A DNA stretch of 64,000 nt from Micromonospora sp. WMMD1155 (GTDB lineage Bacteria > Actinomycetota > Actinomycetes > Mycobacteriales > Micromonosporaceae): positions 7,068,501 to 7,132,500 of the forward strand of contig NZ_CP120742.1 of NCBI RefSeq assembly GCF_029581275.1, written 5' to 3'. How positions within the stretch are numbered: the first letter of the stretch is position 1; each line of letters opens with the position of its first letter. Under the pieces are notes generated by a model. It ran no database searches, was not told where the DNA came from, and was given only the letters and a program-made list of their open reading frames with translations. This document shows positions 33,913 to 42,700 of the stretch, piece by piece. A program made the translations under genes and the position numbers.

Positions 33913-36900
33913 ATGGGTCAGCCGGGAGAGGACATCGCCGTCATCGGCGTCGCCGTGCGGTTTCCGCAGGCCGACGACCTCGACGCGTTCCGCGCCAACC
34001 TGCGCGCCGGTCGGGACAGCGTACGGCCGATGCCCGCGCTGCGGATGCGGACCACCAACGTCGAACCCGACGTCCGGCACGCCGAGCTGGGCTACCTGGA
34101 CCGGATCGACCTCTTCGACCATAGATTCTTCGGCCTGTCCCGCCGGGAGGCGGAGCTGATCGACCCGCAGCACCGGATCGCCCTGCACCTGACGCAGGGC
34201 GCGGTGGAGGACGCCGGCCTGGCCCCGTCGAGCCTGCGGGACAGCAGGACGGCCGTGGTGTTCAGCTCGCCGAGCGCCGACTACGGCGCGCTGGTCGGCG
34301 AGACCGGCACGCTGGCCATGCTCGGCACCGTGCCCTGCGCGCTGCCGTCCCGGGTCGCCCACCTGTTCGGCCTGGTCGGCCCCACCTACGGCGTGGACAC
34401 CGGGTGCAACGGCTCGCTCGTCGCCGTGCACCACGCCTGCCGCGAGCTGCGGGCCGGCGACGCGGACCTCGCGCTGGCCGGTGGGGTCGCGGTGCGCTCC
34501 CTGCACCCACCCGCCGACGACAGCGGCGCGTTCCAGGCCATCATCTCCCCGCAGGCCCGATGCCGGGCCTTCGACGCCGCCGCCGACGGCACCGCGGCCG
34601 GCGAGGGCGGCGCTGTCCTGCTGCTCAGCACGCTGTCCCGGGCACGAGCCGAGGGCCTGCCGGTGCACGCCGTCATCCGGGGCACGGCGATCGGCCACAA
34701 CGGACACCGGTCCGCCACGATCAGTACGCCGAGCGCCCTCGCCCACGCCGACGTCATCGGCCGGGCCTGGCGGGCGGCCGGTCTGGACCTCTCCGCGGCG
34801 GGTTACCTGGAGGCGCACGGTTCCGGCACCCGGCTCGGCGACGCCGTGGAGATCGAAGGGCTCGGCCTGGCCGGTCGCCGGGCCGGTACCCGGCGCGCAG
34901 CGGCGCTGCCCATCGGTTCGGTGAAGACCGCCATCGGTCACCTCGACCACGCGGCCGGTGTCGCCGGCCTGGTGCGGGCGATCCTGAGCGTGCGCCACGG
35001 CGAGCTGTACCCGTCCCTGCACTACCGCTCCCCCGCCGACGGCGTCGACCCGGAGGCGGCGGGGGTGCGGGTGGTGACCGCGCTGGAACAGTGGCCGGGC
35101 AGCGGTGAGCAGCCGCGCCGGGCCGGGGTCAGCTCCTTCAGCCTGGGTGGCATCGTCGCGCACTGCGTGGTCGAGCAGGCACCCGAGCCACCCACCGACG
35201 ATGACGGCGCGGCGCGGCTGCTGCCGATCTCCGCCCGTACCCCCGACGACCTGGTGCGGACCTGCACCCGGGTCGCGGTCGCCCTGCGGCCCGGGTCGGC
35301 CCGCCTCGCCGACGTGGCCGCCACCCTGGGCGCGGGCCGTGACCACCACCCGGTACGACTCGCGGTGGTGGCCACCGACACCCGGACGGCCGCGACCGCC
35401 CTGGCCGCCGAGGCGACCTGGCGCCGCAGCGCCGACCCGGAGGACGCGGGAGCGCAGAGCGCGACGGACGCGGGCAGCACACCACGGGTGGTGCTGCTGT
35501 TCTCCGGGGACGCCGAGGTGCCGGCCGACGCCACGGTCGCCCCGCTGCCGACGTCCCTGCCGCTGCGCGGACCCCGCGCCGACACGGTGGCCTGGCAGCT
35601 CGACGCCCACCGCAGGATGGTGGCCGCCGGGGTGCCGGTGCACGGCATGCTCAGCTCCGGCGCGGCCCGTTACGCCGTGCGTTGGCTGCGTGACGAGCTG
35701 ACGCCCGAGGACACCGTCGAGCTGACCGACCGCGAGTCCTTCCCCGTCGCCGACCCGCAGCGGCTGCGGCACGCCGTCGCCGAGGTGCTCCACGACGGCC
35801 CGGTCGTCGTCGTGGAGCTGGGTCTCCGAGGCGAACTCGGCGACGCGCTCACCGACCCGGCGGCCCCCGGCGGACCGCGCGACGTGCTGCGGTTGCCGCC
35901 CGGCTCGGACGGGCTGCTGCGCCTGCTCGGCGCGCTCTACTCCGCCGGGGTCGACCTCGACTGGGCCGCGCTGGCCGACGTGCCGGCCGGTCCACCGGCA
36001 CGCCGGATCCACCTGCCCGGCACCCCGCTGCGCGGGGAACGCTGCTGGCCGCTGCCACTGGGCGAGATCATCCGCCTCGGCCCGACCGCGGCGTCCGAGC
36101 CGGACCTCGACCACGCGCGTTCCGAGACCGACGAGCCGACCGATGCCGCCGGTCCTCCGCCGACAGTCGCAGCCCTGGCCGAGGCGGCGGTCGTCCCGGC
36201 GGCTGCCGAGCCGCCACCGATCCCGGATCCGGTCACTCCGGTCCCGGCGGACACCGCCGAGCCGGACGCCGGGCGGCCGGCGACCGCCGAGCACGGCACC
36301 ACCGTCGCGGCGCACCACACCGGCACCACCAGCACCGCAGCCGAGCCGGCCTCCCCTGCCGAGCCCGCCACCATCGGCGAACCCGCCGGGCCACCGGTCG
36401 GGCCGTGGCTGCGGGAGGCACTGCGAGCGCTGCTGCACGCCGACGACGTACCGGCGGACGCCGACTACTTCGCGCTCGGCGGCAACTCGGTGATCGCCCT
36501 GCAACTGATCGACCGGGTCGCCGAGACCTACGACGTCGGCCTCGGCCTCATCGACATCTACGACCACCCCCGGGTACAGGACCTCGCCAGCGTGATCGCC
36601 GAACGCGCCGGCGCGGTCGACCCCGAACCCGCCGACCCCGGACCGGACACACCCGGCCGGCAAGGGCCCGACCCCGCCGAGCCCGAGGCCGTGGTGCCCA
36701 GGGCCGCAGTGCCCGAGGTCGCCGGACCCGGGGCCGAGGTGCCCGAGGCCGCAGTGCCCGGGGCCGCCGCCCCCGTCGCCCGGTCGACGGCACGCGGGTT
36801 GCCACCGATCGTGCCCGGCGACGACCTGGTGGTCTCGTTCGGTCAGGAACGGATGTGGTTCCACCACCAGCTGGACCCGGGCACTACCCTCTACAACCTG

Positions 36901-38868
36901 CCGGCACCGGCCCGCGTACGCGGCCCACTCGACGCCGAGGCGCTGCGCCTGGCCTGGGAGGATCTCGCGGCACGCCACGAGGTGCTGCGCTCCAACTTCG
37001 TCACCGACGACGGCCGACCGCGCCTGGTGGTCCGTCCCGCCCTGGGCGACTTCTTCACCGTGGTCGACGTCTCCGACGCACCCGACCCGGAGGCGGCGGC
37101 CCGGGAGATCCTGCACACCGAGCAGCGACACGTCTTCGACATCGCCGCCGACCCGCTGGTCCGGGTCGTACTGGTCCGGCTCGCCCCCGACGACCACCTG
37201 AGCATCACGCTCATGCACCACGCGGTGAACGACGGCTGGGCCCCGGCCGTGCTCTCCGCCGAACTGGCCGGCCACCTGGCCGCCCGTACCCGGGGCGAGC
37301 GGCAGGAGCTGCCGGCGCTGCCCATCCAGTTCCGCGACTACGCCCGGTGGCAGCGTGAGCTGCTGACCGGCCCGGCACTGGACGCGGAGCTGGACTACTG
37401 GCGGCGGAAGCTGCACGACCCGCCGGTGCTCGACCTGCCCACCGATCACCCCCGGCCGGCCCGCCGCGACCACTCGGGCGACCACCACAGCTTCATCGTG
37501 CCGGAGCAGGTCACCGAGGCGCTGCGGGAACTGGGCCGGGCGGAGACCGCGACGCTGTTCACCGTCGTGCTCTCCGGCCTGTACGTGCTGCTCGGCCACT
37601 ACAGCGGCCAGGACGACGTGGTGGTGGGCACCCCGACGATCGGTCGTACCCGCCCGGAGCTGTGGCAGTTGATCGGCTTCTTCAACAACACCATCGCGCT
37701 ACGGGCCGACCTGTCCGGTGAGCCGACCTTCCGCGACCTGGTCCGCCAGGTGCGCGGGACGGTGCTGACCGGTCTGGAGCACCAGGAGATGCCCTTCGAC
37801 CGGGTGGTCAAGGCGGTCGCCGGGCCGCGCGACCCGTCGCGCAGCCCACTGTTCGACGTGATGTACGTCCACCAGACCCTGCCGCCGACGGTCTCGCGGG
37901 ACATCGGGCGGGGCAACGTGCTCGGCGGCGGCGACCGGGAGGACCCGTTCCCCGGCCTGCCGCCCGGCACCGCCAAGTTCGACCTCAGCCTGGTGCTCGG
38001 CGAGCACGCCGAGATGCGGGACCTGGTGGGCATCCTGGAGTACAGCACCCAACTCTTCGAACACTCCACGGTGGTGGGGATGGCCGAGCTGTTCCTGGCA
38101 CTGCTGCGGACGCTCGCGGCCGACCCGGACCGGCCGGTGCGGGAGGTGGCCGCCGCCGTCACGGCAGCCCGGCCCGGATCACCTGCGCCGGTCGTCGAGG
38201 AGCCCGGCTCCGGTGCCGACGTCGCGTACTGGCGGCAGGTGCTCGCCCACGCGCCGGTCGTGGAGCTGCCGACCGACCGGCCGCGCCCGACCGGCGGGGA
38301 CACCGCCACCGCCGCGCACCGGTTCGGCGTGCCCGCCGACGTGGTGGCGGCGGCCGGGGGCGACCCGGTGACCGCGCTGCTGGGCGCGTACCTCGCCGTG
38401 GTCGCGGCGCGGGCCGGCACCGACGACGTGGTGGTGGGCGCGGCGCTGGACGCGGGGCAGGGGTCACAGCCCGCCGCGATCCGCGTGGACCTCTCCGACG
38501 AACCCGCCTGGGGCGACCTGCTGGCCCGGGTCGACGCGACGCTCGCCGGGGCGCGCCGGCACCTCGGCGTACCGGTCGACGCGCTGGCGCGGGCACTGGA
38601 CCTGCCGCCGCTGCCGGGCCGCCACCCGCTGTTCGACCTGTGGTTCGGGCCGGTGGACGCCCCGACCGTGGCGCACCCGTACGACCTGGCGCTGACCGTG
38701 CGGCCGGACGGCGACGGCGTGGCCGCGAGCCTGACCTACCGCACCGCGCTCTTCGACCCGGACACCGTGGCGGCGCTGGCCGACGAACTGGTCGGCGTGT
38801 TGCGGGCGGCGGCGGCCGAGCCGGACCGGGCGGCGCTCGACCTGTGGTTGCCGGCGGTGACCGGATGA
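33913..38868 (+). CDS. Hybrid PKS/NRPS: KS, degenerate AT, ACP, C, half C domain
   Basis: The 1651-residue protein has a KS (5-430) with Cys165 (DTGCNGSLV), His302 (EAHGSGT) and His343 (GHLDHAAG), so a full catalytic set. Residues about 440-725 align with a post-KS/AT region but lack GHSxG and most of the AT; only the start (VVLLFSGD) and the post-AT linker (SAGVDLDWAAL, LPGTPLRGERCW) survive. A Pro/Ala/Glu-rich linker, a carrier (GGNS, Ser859), a second repetitive linker and a C domain (965-1400, HHAVNDG at 1102-1108) follow. Residues 1436-1651 are only the C-terminal half of another C domain. AAGGGAG precedes the ATG. The module likely takes a glycerate-derived extender from the free ACP. 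Confidence 0.85.
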   Translation: MGQPGEDIAVIGVAVRFPQADDLDAFRANLRAGRDSVRPMPALRMRTTNVEPDVRHAELGYLDRIDLFDHRFFGLSRREAELIDPQHRIALHLTQGAVEDAGLAPSSLRDSRTAVVFSSPSADYGALVGETGTLAMLGTVPCALPSRVAHLFGLVGPTYGVDTGCNGSLVAVHHACRELRAGDADLALAGGVAVRSLHPPADDSGAFQAIISPQARCRAFDAAADGTAAGEGGAVLLLSTLSRARAEGLPVHAVIRGTAIGHNGHRSATISTPSALAHADVIGRAWRAAGLDLSAAGYLEAHGSGTRLGDAVEIEGLGLAGRRAGTRRAAALPIGSVKTAIGHLDHAAGVAGLVRAILSVRHGELYPSLHYRSPADGVDPEAAGVRVVTALEQWPGSGEQPRRAGVSSFSLGGIVAHCVVEQAPEPPTDDDGAARLLPISARTPDDLVRTCTRVAVALRPGSARLADVAATLGAGRDHHPVRLAVVATDTRTAATALAAEATWRRSADPEDAGAQSATDAGSTPRVVLLFSGDAEVPADATVAPLPTSLPLRGPRADTVAWQLDAHRRMVAAGVPVHGMLSSGAARYAVRWLRDELTPEDTVELTDRESFPVADPQRLRHAVAEVLHDGPVVVVELGLRGELGDALTDPAAPGGPRDVLRLPPGSDGLLRLLGALYSAGVDLDWAALADVPAGPPARRIHLPGTPLRGERCWPLPLGEIIRLGPTAASEPDLDHARSETDEPTDAAGPPPTVAALAEAAVVPAAAEPPPIPDPVTPVPADTAEPDAGRPATAEHGTTVAAHHTGTTSTAAEPASPAEPATIGEPAGPPVGPWLREALRALLHADDVPADADYFALGGNSVIALQLIDRVAETYDVGLGLIDIYDHPRVQDLASVIAERAGAVDPEPADPGPDTPGRQGPDPAEPEAVVPRAAVPEVAGPGAEVPEAAVPGAAAPVARSTARGLPPIVPGDDLVVSFGQERMWFHHQLDPGTTLYNLPAPARVRGPLDAEALRLAWEDLAARHEVLRSNFVTDDGRPRLVVRPALGDFFTVVDVSDAPDPEAAAREILHTEQRHVFDIAADPLVRVVLVRLAPDDHLSITLMHHAVNDGWAPAVLSAELAGHLAARTRGERQELPALPIQFRDYARWQRELLTGPALDAELDYWRRKLHDPPVLDLPTDHPRPARRDHSGDHHSFIVPEQVTEALRELGRAETATLFTVVLSGLYVLLGHYSGQDDVVVGTPTIGRTRPELWQLIGFFNNTIALRADLSGEPTFRDLVRQVRGTVLTGLEHQEMPFDRVVKAVAGPRDPSRSPLFDVMYVHQTLPPTVSRDIGRGNVLGGGDREDPFPGLPPGTAKFDLSLVLGEHAEMRDLVGILEYSTQLFEHSTVVGMAELFLALLRTLAADPDRPVREVAAAVTAARPGSPAPVVEEPGSGADVAYWRQVLAHAPVVELPTDRPRPTGGDTATAAHRFGVPADVVAAAGGDPVTALLGAYLAVVAARAGTDDVVVGAALDAGQGSQPAAIRVDLSDEPAWGDLLARVDATLAGARRHLGVPVDALARALDLPPLPGRHPLFDLWFGPVDAPTVAHPYDLALTVRPDGDGVAASLTYRTALFDPDTVAALADELVGVLRAAAAEPDRAALDLWLPAVTG
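36682..36770 (+). repeat. Degenerate short repeats in an interdomain linker
   Basis: Within the ACP-C linker of the KS protein, motifs like GTGCCCGAGGCCGCAGTGCC recur with small changes, giving protein text such as PRAAVPEV and PEAAVPGAA. The unit varies in length and sequence. Such Pro/Ala/Glu linkers are flexible tethers and probably expand by slippage. Confidence 0.5.
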
Positions 38869-38885
38869 CCGGGAAGGAAGCGGAG

Positions 38886-39734
38886 ATGACGATCGGTGTG
38901 GTCGGGGCCGGCACCATGGGTGTCGGCGTGGCCCAGTGCGCCGCCCAGGCGGGGCACGACGTGGTGGTGGTCGAGCCCGACCCGGCAGCCCGGGAGCGGG
39001 GGCCGCAACGGCTGCGTGAGGGCGTACGCCTGCTGCGGTTGACCCGGCCGACGGCGCCGGTCGGGCCGACCGGGACGGTGTGGTGGGCCGCCTCGATCGA
39101 CGCCCTCGCCGCCGCCGACTTCGTGGTGGAGTGCGTCGTCGAGCGGGTCGACGTGAAGCGGGTGGTGCTGTCCACCCTGGACGCGATCTGCCCGGCCCGG
39201 ACGGTGCTGGCGTCCTGCACGTCCGCGATACCGGTCGCCCGGCTGGCGGCGTTCACCCGCCGCGCCGACCGGGTGCTCGCCATGCACTTCATGAATCCGG
39301 CACCCCTGAAGGACGCCGTGGAGGTGGTCCGCGGTGCGGACACCAGCCCGGAGACGCTCGACCGCGCCCGGGCGCTCCTCGACGGCATGGGCAAGCGCGC
39401 GATCGTGGTCAACGACGGGCCGGGCTTCGTCACCAACCGGGTGCTGATGCTGACCGTCAACGAGGCCGCGACCGTCGTCGGGCAGGGCACGGCCGACGCC
39501 GCGACCGTCGACGACGTGTTCACCAGCTGCTTCGGCCATCCGCTGGGCCCGCTCGCCACCGCCGACCTGATCGGCCTGGACACCGTCCTCGACTCGCTGG
39601 TGGTGCTGCGCGAGCACACCGGCGACGACCGGTTCACGCCGAGCGCGCTGCTGACCGAGCTGGTCGACGCCGGGCACCTCGGGCGTAAGGCCGGCCGCGG
39701 CTTCCACCACTACGCCCACACCCGCGTCCTCTAG
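38886..39734 (+). CDS. 3-hydroxyacyl-CoA dehydrogenase-like enzyme (FkbK-like)
   Basis: The 282-residue protein begins with the NAD-binding IGVVGAGTMGVGVAQ and has the catalytic region MHFMNPAPLKD and the C-terminal domain signature (VVNDGPGFVTNRVLM). In methoxymalonyl/hydroxymalonyl routes FkbK-type enzymes oxidise the C3 hydroxyl of glyceryl-ACP before FkbI completes the oxidation. ATG 38886 has GGAAGGAAG five bases upstream and starts directly at the Rossmann fold; ATG 38865, overlapping the previous stop, is the alternative. Its separation from the other FkbHIJ-like genes by two assembly-line genes is unusual. Confidence 0.85.
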   Translation: MTIGVVGAGTMGVGVAQCAAQAGHDVVVVEPDPAARERGPQRLREGVRLLRLTRPTAPVGPTGTVWWAASIDALAAADFVVECVVERVDVKRVVLSTLDAICPARTVLASCTSAIPVARLAAFTRRADRVLAMHFMNPAPLKDAVEVVRGADTSPETLDRARALLDGMGKRAIVVNDGPGFVTNRVLMLTVNEAATVVGQGTADAATVDDVFTSCFGHPLGPLATADLIGLDTVLDSLVVLREHTGDDRFTPSALLTELVDAGHLGRKAGRGFHHYAHTRVL

Positions 39735-39740
39735 AGGGAG

Positions 39741-42700
39741 ATGACCGTGGCCGACCACACCGGCGCCGTCGCCGCACTCGTCACACCGGAGGGTGTGCTC
39801 GACCCGGCGCTGTTCGGCACGGCGGTGCGCCGCGCCCTGGACGAACTGCACACCGCCACCGGGCTGCCCGCGCCGGACGACGTGGAGCTGGTCGACCTGG
39901 GCGGCGAGCCCGACCCGGAGCGTGCCGCCGAGGGCTGGGGCGGCGACGGCACCGGCGCTCGGACCACCGACCGCCGGTCCGCTCAGGCGCTGCTGCACCT
40001 GGGCGCGGGCCGTTGCGGCTGGTACCAGCGCTACCCCGGCGGCGACCTGGACCGGCACGGCGTGGAGCTGGTCACCACCAGGGCCGCCGAGATCTACTCC
40101 GGACTGCTGGGCGGCGGCACCGTCGGGGAACCGCTGCGCGCGACGCCTCCACCGGGCCCGGAGGCGCCGGGAGCCGATGCGGCACGGCGGCACTGGGCGG
40201 ACGAGCTGCGGGACGCGCCCCAGCCGGCCGGCCTGTCGACGACCCATGACGGCCGCCGCGTCGGCCGGGTGACGGCCGAGGCCCCGCTGGACGCGGGCGA
40301 GACGGCGGCGGTACGCGCCGCGTCCCGCGCCGCCGGCGTCGCCTGGCCCGTCTGGCTGGCCGCGGCCGTCACCTGCTACCTGCACCGGCGTGGCGCCGGA
40401 ACCGACGTGCTGACCGGGGTACGGGTGGCGGGCCGCACCGAACGGGGCGACCTGCGCGACCCCGGCCCGCTCGCCCGGGTGCTGCCGTTGCGGGTGCCGG
40501 TCCGCCCCGAGCACACCGTGGCCGCCGTGGTACGCCGGGTGGCCGACGCGACCCGTCGGGCCCGCCGCCACCAGCGGCACCCGGTCACCGACGTCGGGCC
40601 GTACGGTGTGCTGGTCGAGGCCGTGCCCGCGGCGGCGCCGGCCCGGTTCGGTCCGGTCCCCGCGACCGTGCGGCACCTCGGCACGGGGCAACCGGCGCAA
40701 CTGGTCGTCCGCGTCGTGGAGGACCCGGTCGACCACGGCCTGTGCCTGGTGCTCGACGGCGACGCCGCACACTTCGACGCGACCGACCTGACCGCCCACC
40801 TGGCCGGCCTGCGCCGGGCGCTGACCGCCGCCCCCGGGCAGCCGGTGGCCGCCGTCGACCTGGTCGGCGACCCGGTCCGCCGCGCCGTCGCCGAGTGGAA
40901 CGACACCGCGACCACCGTCACTCCGGCGACCATCCCCGGGCTCTTCGAGACCACCGCGGACCGCGCCCCCGAGGCCCTCGCCGTCGTCGCCGGTCCGACC
41001 CGGTTGACCTACCGGGATCTCGACGAGCGGGCCAACCGGCTGGCACACCACCTGCTCGCCGAGGGCGCGGGGCCGGGACTCCTGGTCGCGCTGGCGCTGC
41101 CCCGCACGGCGGACACCGTTGTCGCGCTGCTCGCGATCACCAAGACCGGCGCGGCGTACCTGCCGGTCGACCCGGCGTACCCGGCCGCCCGGATCGCCGG
41201 CATGCTCGCCGACGCCCGACCGGCGCTGCTGCTGACCGACGGCGACCTGGCCGACCGGCACCCCGACCACCGGGCCGTCCGGCTCGACGACCCGGCGGTA
41301 CGCGCCGACGTGGACGGACGTCCGACCCGACGGCCCGTCGACGCCGACCGGTCCGGTCCGCTGCTGCCGGCGCACCCCGCGTACGTCATCTACACCTCCG
41401 GCTCGACCGGACGGCCGAAGGGCGTGGTGGTCGCCCACCGGTCGGTCGCCAACCTGCTCGGCTGGGCCCGCCGGGACATCGGCGACCGGGCGCTGCGCCG
41501 GGTGCTCGCGTCCACCTCGCTCAGCTTCGACGTGTCCGTCTTCGAGGTGGTGGTGCCGCTGCTGGCCGGGCACACGGTGGAACTCGTCGCCGATCCGCTG
41601 GCCCTGATCGCCGAGCCGTCCGCAGGGTGGCAGGTCAGCCTCGTCAGCACCGTGCCGTCGGTGCTGGGCCACCTGGTCGCCCACGGTGGGCTGGACCTGT
41701 CCCCGGACACGCTGCTGCTCGCCGGGGAGGCGCTGCCCGTGCAGGTGGCCCGCGCGGTCCGGGAACGATTCCCGGACGCCCGCCTCGGCAACGTCTACGG
41801 CCCGACCGAGGCGACCGTCTACGCGACCGCCTGGTACGGCAGTGGCCCGGTCGACGGTCCGCCGCCGATCGGGCGGCCCCTGCCGAACACCCGCGCGTAC
41901 GTCCTGGACAGTGTGTTGCAGCCGGTGCCGCCCGGCACCGCCGGTGAGCTGTACCTGGCCGGTCACGGGATCGCCGACGGCTACCTGGGCAACCCCGCGC
42001 TGACCGCCGAACGCTTCCCGGCCGACCCGTTCGGCCCGCCCGGCAGCCGGCTCTACCGCACCGGTGACCTGGCCCGCTGGGACTCCGACGGCGTCCTGCA
42101 CTACCTGGGGCGCACCGACCACCAGGTGAAGGTGCGCGGCTTCCGGATCGAGCCCGGCGACGTGGAGGCCACGCTGACCGGCCACCCGTCGGTGACCGCC
42201 GCCGCCGTGGTCGCCCGGGAGGACCGCCCCGGCGACCGCAAGCTCGTCGCCTACGTCACCGGGGCGGTCGACGGCGCGGCGGTTCGGGCGTGGGCCGCCG
42301 CGCGGATGCCCGACCACATGGTGCCCAGCGCCGTCGTCGTCCTCGACCGGCTGCCCACGACGCCGAACGGCAAGCTGGACCGGACCGCCCTGCCCGCGCC
42401 CGACTTCGCCGCCGCCAACCCGACGGCCGGCGCGGCGACCGTGCTGGCCGGCGTCTTCGCCGACGTGCTCGGCCTGCCGTCGGTCGACCACCGGGCCAGC
42501 CTCTTCGACATCGGCGGCGACAGCATCATCGCCATCCAGTTGGTCAGCCGCGCCCGCCGCGCCGGGCTCTCGTTCACGCCCCAGGACGTCTTCGAGCACC
42601 CCACGGTGGAGGGTCTCGCGACGATCTGCGGGCGGGTCGACGACGGGCCGGCGGAGGTCGCCGACGACGGCGTGGGCCGGGTGCCGCTGACGCCGATCAT

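Noticed and set aside
35490..36030. Calling a functional acyltransferase in the KS protein
   Set aside because: The opening and closing linker segments look AT-like, but no GHSxG, no HAFH/YASH motif and too few residues are present.
33880..37599. A long minus-strand frame opposite the KS protein
   Set aside because: Same cause: antisense shadow of a coding gene with a strong third-position GC bias, with no recognisable domain.
39741..42450. Assigning piperazate to the first A domain of the large NRPS
   Set aside because: Only the leading positions (D-V-F-S) resemble codes remembered for that residue; the last positions differ and no piperazate biosynthesis gene is in the window.
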